NCBI GenBank assembly: GCA_019311105.1
Contig: JAFDDA010000036.1
Span: 1 to 41,477 of the forward strand
Direction of reading: 5' to 3'
Length of the DNA: 41,477 bases
Source: Deltaproteobacteria bacterium
Lineage (GTDB): Bacteria; Myxococcota_A; UBA9160; JAFDDA01
Shown: positions 7,152 to 13,951 of the stretch, one piece after another
How the letters are laid out: every line of letters starts with the position of its first letter
Position numbering within the stretch: the stretch's first letter is position 1
The notes under the pieces: generated by a model
Seen by the model: only the letters and a program-made list of their open reading frames with translations
Databases searched by the model: none
Told to the model about the DNA's origin: nothing
Program-made: the position numbers and the translations under genes

Positions 7152-9220
7152 GCATCCTCCTCCAGGGCCTCGGCCACCAACTCCGCGATGTCGGCCACGC
7201 GGATGCCTCCCTCGGGGTCCTTGGCGCTCACGGCCTCGTCGAACATCTGCAGGCAGAACGGGCATGAGACGGCCGCCGTCTCGGCGCCGCAGGAACGAAC
7301 GTCCTCCAGACGCTGGTGGTTGATCCGGCTCGGCGGGCCGTCGTCCATCCACGCGTGGCCTCCACCCGAACCGCAGCAGAGGGCGCTCGAGCGGCTTCGC
7401 TCCATCTCCACCATGTCCCCGGTCTTCGCGAGGCTCTGGAGGACTTCGCGCGGTTCGTCGTACACCTCGTTGTGGCGGCCGAGGTAGCAGGGGTCGTGGT
7501 AGGTGAGTGACTCCAGCTCCTCGCGGAGGCGGAGACGCCCCGTGCGGACGAGATCGGCGATCAGCTGCGTGTGATGGATCACCTCGTAGCGTCCTTCGAA
7601 ATCCGCGTACTCGTTTTTGAAGCTGTTGAAGCAGTGGGGACAGGTCACGATGATCTTCTCGACGCCGTAGCGCGCGAACGTTTCGATATTCGTCTTCGCG
7701 CACGTCTGGAAGCTGAGCTCCTCGCCGACCCGGCGCGCAGGGTCGCCCGTGCAGGATTCCTCGGCGCCCAGCACCGCGAAGTCCACACCCGCGGCCTGGA
7801 GCACGCGGACCATGGCACGCGTGACCTCGATGTTCCGGTCGACCAGGGCGCCGGTGCATCCGACCCAGAAGAGGTATTCGGCCGTGTCGCCGCGTCCGAG
7901 CACCTTGATGTCGAGGTCGGCGAACCATCCCTCGCGATCGTGCGCCGTCCCTACCCACGGGTGCATCCGGTCTTCGATGTTCTTGAGGAACTGCTGGGTC
8001 TCCTCGCCCATCCGTGCTTCGGTCATGACCAGGTTGCGCCGCAGGTCGATGATCGTGGGAATGTGCTCGACGGCGACCGGGCACTCCGCCTCACAAGCGC
8101 CGCAGGTGCGGCAGCCCCAGATCTCCTCTTCGAGGACTGCCGGCAGAGTTGGCTCCTCGGAGGTCGCACCGACCAGCGGACGCGTGTCGGTGGGGAGCGG
8201 CTCATCGTTCGATCCCGACGGGGCCTTCAACAACGCGGGGCCCGTCTCGTGCAGGTGCTGCTTCAGATCCTGGATCAGCTTGCGCGGACTCAGCGCCGCG
8301 CCGCTCAGGCTGGCCGGGCACACTTCTTCGCAGCGGCCGCAGTTCACGCAGCTGTCCAGATCGAGCAGCTGCTTCGACTTGAACTGATCGATTCGCGCCA
8401 CGCCCAGGTTCTCGAGAGCGTCCGGGTCGGTGTCGAGCAACGCCTCGATGTCGGGGTGCGAGAGCTTTCCGCTGCCGTCGAGGTTGCGCAGGAAGATGTT
8501 GAGCGGGCCGAAGAACACGTGGCCGAGCTTCCCGTGGCTCATGTAGCCGATCAGGCCGAACGCGGTCGCCGCGTGGATCCACCACAGGGAGCGGTGGATC
8601 GCGCTGATCCGCGCGGCGCCGAGATCCTCCATCAGCAGCGCGACGGCGTAGCCGCCGGGCGACCAGGGCGCGAGGTCGGGCTGCTGCTGCAGCTCGGTGA
8701 CCGCGATGCGACAGCCCTCGAGGACGAAGCCCTGCAGGAAGATCACGAGCAGGAGACCCAGGCTCAGCCAGTCGTCCAGGAAGGAGTGGAGGTGCGCCGG
8801 GCGCAGGACCACGCGCCGCCAGAGCGCCATGGTGAGGCCGACGACGGCGAGGATCCCGAAAACGTCGCTTACCAGCGAGTAGCCGAGATAGAAGTTGCCG
8901 CGCAGGAACTCGATGCCGGACCACTCCTGCAGCGAGATCAAGGAGGTCGCCACGAGCTGGGCAAGGAATCCGTAGAACACGAGTGCGTGGAAGACGGCTG
9001 GAAACGAACGCCGGCGCAGGCGCCGGTGGAGGAAGACCTCGGCGAGCACGCCGCCGATGCGCTCCGGAATCCGATCGACCCGCGCCCCCGGCTTGCCGAG
9101 GCGCCACAGTCGGATGCGTCGGGCCAGGCCCCACACGAAGAAGCCGACGGCGGCCACCGCGAGCACGTACATCAGCGCGCCGCCGACGATGTTCCAGTAG
9201 ATCTCGCGCGTCGCTTCCAT
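7148..9220 (-). CDS. FadF/HdrD-type membrane Fe-S oxidoreductase, probable ETF:quinone oxidoreductase
   Basis: A 690-residue three-part protein. The N-terminal 250 residues hold about five membrane segments resembling the NarI-type cytochrome b subunit (for example residues 12-31 and 153-168). The middle carries two 4Fe-4S clusters of the CxxCxxCxxxCP type (C291, C294, C297, C301; C370, C373, C376, C380). The C-terminal half has two cysteine-rich CCG domains of the heterodisulfide reductase type (around TCPHCFNSF, then LCCGSGGG and SCPFCLQMF). This arrangement is that of FadF and related ETF:menaquinone oxidoreductases, which pass electrons from acyl-CoA dehydrogenases via ETF to quinone. It would link acyl-CoA oxidation here to respiration. 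It is the first gene of the minus-strand operon; no etfAB or acyl-CoA dehydrogenase is present in the window. Confidence 0.87.
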   Translation of the reverse strand: MEATREIYWNIVGGALMYVLAVAAVGFFVWGLARRIRLWRLGKPGARVDRIPERIGGVLAEVFLHRRLRRRSFPAVFHALVFYGFLAQLVATSLISLQEWSGIEFLRGNFYLGYSLVSDVFGILAVVGLTMALWRRVVLRPAHLHSFLDDWLSLGLLLVIFLQGFVLEGCRIAVTELQQQPDLAPWSPGGYAVALLMEDLGAARISAIHRSLWWIHAATAFGLIGYMSHGKLGHVFFGPLNIFLRNLDGSGKLSHPDIEALLDTDPDALENLGVARIDQFKSKQLLDLDSCVNCGRCEEVCPASLSGAALSPRKLIQDLKQHLHETGPALLKAPSGSNDEPLPTDTRPLVGATSEEPTLPAVLEEEIWGCRTCGACEAECPVAVEHIPTIIDLRRNLVMTEARMGEETQQFLKNIEDRMHPWVGTAHDREGWFADLDIKVLGRGDTAEYLFWVGCTGALVDRNIEVTRAMVRVLQAAGVDFAVLGAEESCTGDPARRVGEELSFQTCAKTNIETFARYGVEKIIVTCPHCFNSFKNEYADFEGRYEVIHHTQLIADLVRTGRLRLREELESLTYHDPCYLGRHNEVYDEPREVLQSLAKTGDMVEMERSRSSALCCGSGGGHAWMDDGPPSRINHQRLEDVRSCGAETAAVSCPFCLQMFDEAVSAKDPEGGIRVADIAELVAEALEEDA

Positions 9221-9380
9221 GGCGGACCGATCTTGCTCCGGCCGAGGGGGTGCCGCAAGCTACCTCCGCCTCGGAGCGCGCGTGGCGCATCGGCTGGGCC
9301 GGGCCTGCCGGTCGCCAGAGGGCGCGCTCGCACCGGCGGGGTCGCGTTGCTCGCGCAACGGCCGGCCGACGGATGACGTA

Positions 9381-10505
9381 ATGAAGGAACTGCTCGCCGA
9401 GCTCCGGAGATGGCAGGACGAGGGGGAGGCGATCGCCCTCGCCACGCTCGTGCGCGTGAGTGGCTCGGCGCCGCGCAATCCGGGGGCGCGACTCGCCGTA
9501 ACCCGAAGCGGTCGCACGCTGGGTTCGGTGAGTGCTGGCTGCGTCGAGAACGAGGTGGTGGAGACCGCCTGGCGGGTCCTCGATTCGAGCTCCCCGGAGC
9601 TGGTGAGCCATGCGATCGGTGACCCGGCGGGCTTCGAGACCGGGCTCGGTTGTGGAGGGCAGATCGAAGTCCTGGTCGAATGCTTCCAGGACGATGAAGC
9701 CTGGCGCGCGCTGAAGGCGGCGCTGGAGGCGCGTCGCGCGGCGGTGCTCTGCGTCGGCCTGGAGCCGGCGGCCGTGCGAGGACGCAGGCTGGTCGTCGAT
9801 GGCGAGCGCACGGCGGGCTCGGTCGCGGCGGACCTCGACGTCGCGATCGTCGCGCAGGCCCACGCACTGGCTGGAGAGGACGCTGCACGCGTCGTGACGC
9901 TTCCGGGCCGCGACGGGGACGTCACGGTCTTCTTCGAAGCCATGCAGCCCTCGCCTCGCCTCTTCATCGTGGGGGCCACGCATACCGCCGTCTCGCTTTG
10001 CCGGATGTCCAAGGAGTTGGGTTTCCGAGTGGCCGTGATCGATCCGCGCAGTGCATGGGCGACTGCGGAGCGCTTTCCCGAAGCCGACGAGGTGATCCCC
10101 GACTGGCCTGGCGCGATCCTCGAGGGAGCCGAGCTCGATCGCGACTGCTTCGTGCTTACCCTGACCCACGATCCGAAGATCGATCTTCCCGCGCTGGCAC
10201 AGGCGTTGGCTTCGCCCGCCTGCTACGTCGGCGCGCTGGGGAGTCGGCGGACCCACGCGGGACGGAGTGCGCAGCTTCGAGAGCAGGGTTTCGGGGACGC
10301 CGAGCTGGCTCGGATTCGAGGTCCGGTGGGGTTGGATCTCGGCAGCCGCAGCCCGGAGCAGACGGCCCTGGCGATCCTCGCCGAGATGGTGGCGGTCCGG
10401 AACCACACGGACGCCCAGCCCCTGTTCGCCGGGACGGGAGCCATCCGTGCCGCCGGGACGGGAGCCATCCGTGCCGCCGGGACGGGAGCCATCCGTGCCG
10501 GGTGA
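9381..10505 (+). CDS. xdhC: XdhC/CoxI-family maturation factor for molybdenum hydroxylases
   Basis: A 374-residue protein of the XdhC/CoxI family, which binds molybdenum cofactor and assists its sulfuration and insertion into xanthine-dehydrogenase-type enzymes. The N-terminal XdhC domain has VSGSAPRNPGARLAV and GSVSAGCVENEVVE; the C-terminal Rossmann-like domain has PRLFIVGATHTAVSL, VAVIDPR and CYVGALGSRRTHAGR. I start it at the ATG at 9381, where family homology begins; the open frame upstream lies in the divergent promoter gap. The last 25 residues are an 8-residue repeat (AGTGAIRA, three times) outside the family fold. The 3' end overlaps the start of the mocA-like gene. Its presumed client, the molybdenum hydroxylase, is encoded 11 kb downstream at 21509-25368. 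Confidence 0.88.
   Translation: MKELLAELRRWQDEGEAIALATLVRVSGSAPRNPGARLAVTRSGRTLGSVSAGCVENEVVETAWRVLDSSSPELVSHAIGDPAGFETGLGCGGQIEVLVECFQDDEAWRALKAALEARRAAVLCVGLEPAAVRGRRLVVDGERTAGSVAADLDVAIVAQAHALAGEDAARVVTLPGRDGDVTVFFEAMQPSPRLFIVGATHTAVSLCRMSKELGFRVAVIDPRSAWATAERFPEADEVIPDWPGAILEGAELDRDCFVLTLTHDPKIDLPALAQALASPACYVGALGSRRTHAGRSAQLREQGFGDAELARIRGPVGLDLGSRSPEQTALAILAEMVAVRNHTDAQPLFAGTGAIRAAGTGAIRAAGTGAIRAG
10428..10499 (+). repeat. Three perfect 24-bp tandem repeats, each with a ribosome site and GTG
   Basis: Three identical 24-bp units at 10428-10451, 10452-10475 and 10476-10499. In the xdhC frame each encodes AGTGAIRA. In the mocA frame each contains GGGAG, six nucleotides, then GTG (GTG at 10447, 10471 and 10495), all three in frame with the mocA-like gene. 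The unit is thus both protein coding and a translation-start module. Confidence 0.9.
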
Positions 10506-11157
10506 GGCCCCGCCGCCCGCCCGACCGCGCGATCGGGTCTTCCTTTCTGGGATCATCCTGGCGGCCGGGGCTTCTACGCGCATGGGTCGACCGAAACAGC
10601 TCCTGCGCGTTCAGGGTAAATCCATGTTGCAACGCGTCCTCGACGAAACGGCTGCGTCGTGCCTCGACGAGCTGGTTCTGGTTCTCGGCCACCGTTCCGA
10701 GGAGATTCTCGAAGCGTTGCGGTTGCCCACGCGGCCGCCGTGCCGGGTCGTCGTGAACGACCGCTATGCGGAGGGGCAGAGCAGCTCTCTCGTGCTGGGT
10801 CTGCGCTCGACGGATCCCGTGGCCGGGGCGGCGGCGATCGTGCTGGCGGACCAGCCCTCGCTGAGCGCCGACCTGATCGACCGGGTGGCCGGTGCCTTCG
10901 TGGAGGCGGGGGCCCCCGTCGCCCGTCCCGTCTATACGGATTCGACAGGCGGACCGGTGCCGGGTCACCCGGTGTTCCTGGCGCGATCCATGTGGGCCGA
11001 GCTTGCTCGGCTGGAAGGGGATCGCGGGGCAAGAGATCTCTTAAGTGATCGAAAAGGCTTGGTTTATGAGATCTCTCTGGCGGGAGGCGGGCCCGTGGAC
11101 GTCGACACGCCCGAAGATCTGTCGCGGTTCCGAAACGAGCTGCTTGACTCGGCCTGA
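10495..11157 (+). CDS. mocA: MocA/MobA-like molybdenum cofactor nucleotidyltransferase
   Basis: A nucleotidyltransferase of about 220 residues of the MobA-like (NTP_transf_3) fold. MocA makes the cytosine dinucleotide form of the molybdenum cofactor used by XDH-family hydroxylases. The nucleotide-binding signature LAAGASTRMGRPKQLL lies at residues 22-37; NDRYAEGQSSSL, the VLADQPSLS region and the terminal VDVDTPEDL also fit. There is no ATG near the N-terminus. GTG at 10495, 6 nt after GGGAG, is the most proximal start and overlaps the xdhC stop; GTGs at 10471 and 10447 have identical signals and would add 8 or 16 residues. Its place between xdhC and coxG supports MocA rather than MobA, though CTP versus GTP preference is not proven. 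Confidence 0.82.
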   Translation: MPGEAPPPARPRDRVFLSGIILAAGASTRMGRPKQLLRVQGKSMLQRVLDETAASCLDELVLVLGHRSEEILEALRLPTRPPCRVVVNDRYAEGQSSSLVLGLRSTDPVAGAAAIVLADQPSLSADLIDRVAGAFVEAGAPVARPVYTDSTGGPVPGHPVFLARSMWAELARLEGDRGARDLLSDRKGLVYEISLAGGGPVDVDTPEDLSRFRNELLDSA

Positions 11158-11190
11158 CTCTCGAGTAAGCTGCTAACACCTGAGTTAGCA
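11144..11190 (+). promoter_or_regulatory. Candidate promoter with overlapping palindromic operator upstream of coxG
   Basis: TTGACT (11144-11149) is followed after 16 bp by a weak -10-like TAAGCT (11166-11171). Overlapping its end is a perfect palindrome, TGCTAAC-N6-GTTAGCA (11171-11190). It sits in the 53-bp gap between the mocA-like gene and coxG, the only untranslated gap in the run from xdhC to acxB. An operator overlapping a promoter suggests repression of the coxG-acx-CaiB transcript, by an unknown regulator. Confidence 0.4.
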
Positions 11191-11210
11191 CGAGGCGACA
11201 CACCCTCCCA

Positions 11211-11792
11211 ATGTCGATCCAGATCGAGGAGACCTTCCGAATCGCCGTGCCCGTGGAGGCTGCCTGGCAGTTTCTGCTGGACCCCCATCGCGTCGTCACC
11301 TGCATGCCCGGCGCAACGTTGGAGGAGGTCATCGACGAACGGACCTTCGACGGCGCCGTGAAGATCAAGCTGGGCGCGATCACCACGCGTTATCGCGGCC
11401 GCGTACAGCTCACCGAGATCGACGACGAGAAGTTCCGCATCTGCATGTCGGCCGAAGGCCGCGAGACGGGGGGCGGCACGGCCAAGGGCACGCTCACGAG
11501 CGAGCTGCGCGCGCTTCCCGACGGACACACCGAGATGGTCACATCGGCACAGGTGGATATCACCGGCCGAGTGATGCAGATCGGGCGCGGAATGATCCAG
11601 GGCGTGTCGGCCCAGCTGTTCGGGGAGTTCGTCTCGCGGACGCGCCAGGCCCTGGAGGCGCCCGAGTCGGAGGGCGGCGAGCTGGCCCCGCCCCGCGACG
11701 AGTCGATCCCCCTGCTGCGCGTGATTCTCGGCGTCCTCTGGGCGCCCGTGGCGCGCTTCTTCCGCCGGCTCTTCGGAAGGCAGGCCAAGTGA
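11211..11792 (+). CDS. coxG: CoxG-like SRPBCC protein
   Basis: A 193-residue protein of the CoxG (CO dehydrogenase subunit G) family. Residues 1-150 form the SRPBCC lipid-binding fold, with the family opening EETFRIAVPVEAAWQFLLDP and CMPGATLEEV. Residues 167-190 form a hydrophobic-basic segment (LLRVILGVLWAPVARFFRRL) that could hold the protein at the membrane; CoxG is thought to recruit CoxSML-type hydroxylases to the membrane or deliver small lipophilic molecules to them. The ribosome site is weak. Its stop overlaps the GTG of the carboxylase gene (GTGA), so it is translationally coupled to the carboxylase and not to the molybdenum hydroxylase at 21509-25368. That could mean it serves both enzymes, or that the operon order was rearranged. 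Confidence 0.82.
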   Translation: MSIQIEETFRIAVPVEAAWQFLLDPHRVVTCMPGATLEEVIDERTFDGAVKIKLGAITTRYRGRVQLTEIDDEKFRICMSAEGRETGGGTAKGTLTSELRALPDGHTEMVTSAQVDITGRVMQIGRGMIQGVSAQLFGEFVSRTRQALEAPESEGGELAPPRDESIPLLRVILGVLWAPVARFFRRLFGRQAK

Positions 11793-13951
11793 CGGAGAAA
11801 CGAGCAACACCCCGCTACCTGGTGGGCTGCGACGCCGGCGGCACCATGACGGACGTCATCATCGTCGACGAAGACGGCCGCAGCATCATCGGCAAGGCGC
11901 CGACCTCCCCGCACGACGAGAGCATCGGCTACATGGAGTCGTTCTGGGAGGCCCTCGAGTACATGGGCATCTCCCAGGAAGAAGGCAAGGACTTCGGCAA
12001 GCAGGTCGAGACCGCGATCTACACCGGCACGTCGATGCTCAATACCGTCATCAACATGAGCGGCTACAAGACGGGCATCCTGGTCACGCGGGGCTTCGAG
12101 GACATCATCGCCCAGGGCCGCGGCTCGCAGACCTTCATCGGCGCCCAGTGGTCCGAGATCACGCACATGCAGTACCGCAAGCACCGGACCCCGCTGGTGC
12201 CGCGAAAGCAGGCGCGTGGCGTGACCGAGCGCATCGACATGTTCGGGAAGGTCGTGATCCCGATCTACGAGCACGAGGTCGAGCAGGGGATCCGCGAACT
12301 CCTGTTGGACGAGCAGGTGGAGGCGATCGCCATCATCTTCCTGCAGTCATTCAACAACCCGCAGCACGAGCAGCGCGCCGCCGAGATCGCGCGCAGGGTG
12401 ATGAAGGACGTCGGGCGCGAGGTCGTGCTCGAGCTCTCGAGCGAGGTGGCGCCCACGATGCGCGAGATCTCGCGGGCCAACGCCACGGTGGTCCAGGCCT
12501 ACGCCTCGGATCCCGCCCGCAAGCAGCTCTTCCGTATCGAGGAGGAGCTGGCCAAGATCGGATATCCGCACAGCCTGAAGACGGTGCTCGGCTACGGAGG
12601 CATCACCAACATCCGCTATCCGCGCCTGTTCGAGGCGGCGATGTCGGGCCCCGTCGGCGGCCTGATGGGCGCCAAGTATCTGTCCAGCGTGATCGGCGAG
12701 GAGAACATCGTCTGCTCCGACGTGGGTGGGACGTCCTTCGACGCGGGCACCATCACCGCAGGCGTCCTGCCCATCGACCGCGAGCCGGGCTTCCAGGACA
12801 TGTACGTGAACGTGCCCATGCTCGGCATCACCTCCATCGGTGCGGGCACCGGCACGTACATCCGGGTCGACCCCCAGACGAACCGGATCAAGCTCGGTCC
12901 GGACTCCGCGGGCGGCACGCCGGGGCCCGCCTTCATGGAGGCGGGCAACGAGACCCCCACCATCAACGACGCGAACCTGCTGCTGGGGATCCTCAGCGAG
13001 ACCAACTACCTGGGCGGCAAGGTCAAGATCAACAAGGACGCCTCCTACAGGTTCTTCAAGGAGAAGGTCGCCGACCCCCTGGGGCTCGACGTCTACGAAG
13101 CGGCCGAGACCTGTCTCGAGCTGCTGAACGTCATGATGCGCGAGCATCTCGTACAGAGCCTGATGGTCGGCCACGACCTGCGCGAGTACGTTCTGCTCGG
13201 CTACGGCGGCGGCGGCCCGCTCCACCTGCTCGGTTACGCCGGCGACTATCCCTGGAAGGCGGTCTGCACCGTTCCCCACGCGGGCGGCTTCTCCGCCTGG
13301 GGGGGCGCCTGCATGGACTACTCGCACCGACGCCACAAGAGCGTCGGCGCGGTCATCACGCCGGACCTCGACGACGCCACCAAGCTCGCCTATCTGGCGC
13401 CGGTGATGGGGGCCTGGCAGGCGCTCGAGGCCGAGCTGAACAAGGAGCTTCAGGAGGAGGGCTTCGAAGAGGACCAGATCTCGATCAAGCGCGTCGTGTA
13501 CATGAAGTACTACGGCCAGCTCGATGACGTCGAGGTCGAGTCCCCGGTGGCGACGCTGGACTCCACCGCGGACATGGACGCGTTGATCGCGGCCTTCGAA
13601 GCGCTCTATACGAAGATGTTCACGCTGGCCGCGCGGCCCGACATCGGTGCCTATCACATCACCGAAGTCTGCGTGGTCGCCAAGGTCGACACCGTGAAGC
13701 CCGTCCTGCGCACGTTCGAGCTCGCCGACGCGACTCCGCCGGAGAAGGCGTTCAAGTGCAAGCGTCAGGTCTTCATGCGCGGCAAGTGGCAGGAAGCCGA
13801 CATCTGGGAGATGGAGTCGCTGGTGCCGGGCAACGAGATTGCCGGCCTGGCGGTGATCGAGGCCTCGAACACGACGCTCCTCGTGCCGCCGGAGTGGCAC
13901 GTCCGCATCGACGAGCACGACATCTACTGGCTCACCCGGAAGGATTCCTGA
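11789..13951 (+). CDS. acxA: Acetone-carboxylase-type beta subunit (HyuA family)
   Basis: A 720-residue protein of the hydantoinase A/oxoprolinase family, close in length to the acetone carboxylase beta subunit, which phosphorylates the ketone and bicarbonate using ATP. The N-terminal ASKHA-type phosphate loop is GCDAGGTMTD (13-22); further nucleotide-fold elements are CSDVGGTSFDAGT and GYGGGGPLHLLGYAGD. The start is GTG at 11789 with GGAAGG upstream, overlapping the coxG stop. It overlaps the alpha-subunit gene by one base (TGATG). The HyuA-HyuB pair alone would also fit hydantoinase, oxoprolinase or acetophenone carboxylase; the gamma-subunit gene at 16157 tips the call to the acetone carboxylase type. 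The true ketone substrate is open. Confidence 0.87.
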   Translation: MTEKRATPRYLVGCDAGGTMTDVIIVDEDGRSIIGKAPTSPHDESIGYMESFWEALEYMGISQEEGKDFGKQVETAIYTGTSMLNTVINMSGYKTGILVTRGFEDIIAQGRGSQTFIGAQWSEITHMQYRKHRTPLVPRKQARGVTERIDMFGKVVIPIYEHEVEQGIRELLLDEQVEAIAIIFLQSFNNPQHEQRAAEIARRVMKDVGREVVLELSSEVAPTMREISRANATVVQAYASDPARKQLFRIEEELAKIGYPHSLKTVLGYGGITNIRYPRLFEAAMSGPVGGLMGAKYLSSVIGEENIVCSDVGGTSFDAGTITAGVLPIDREPGFQDMYVNVPMLGITSIGAGTGTYIRVDPQTNRIKLGPDSAGGTPGPAFMEAGNETPTINDANLLLGILSETNYLGGKVKINKDASYRFFKEKVADPLGLDVYEAAETCLELLNVMMREHLVQSLMVGHDLREYVLLGYGGGGPLHLLGYAGDYPWKAVCTVPHAGGFSAWGGACMDYSHRRHKSVGAVITPDLDDATKLAYLAPVMGAWQALEAELNKELQEEGFEEDQISIKRVVYMKYYGQLDDVEVESPVATLDSTADMDALIAAFEALYTKMFTLAARPDIGAYHITEVCVVAKVDTVKPVLRTFELADATPPEKAFKCKRQVFMRGKWQEADIWEMESLVPGNEIAGLAVIEASNTTLLVPPEWHVRIDEHDIYWLTRKDS

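Noticed and set aside
8202-10583. 793-codon minus-strand frame across xdhC and the Fe-S oxidoreductase
   Set aside because: Low-complexity Arg/Pro/Ala text crossing two well supported genes and their divergent promoter.
12347-13918. Long minus-strand open frame (523 codons) opposite acxA
   Set aside because: Arg/His/Val/Asp-rich composition without any domain; a mirror of the codon bias of the real gene, as expected at this GC content.
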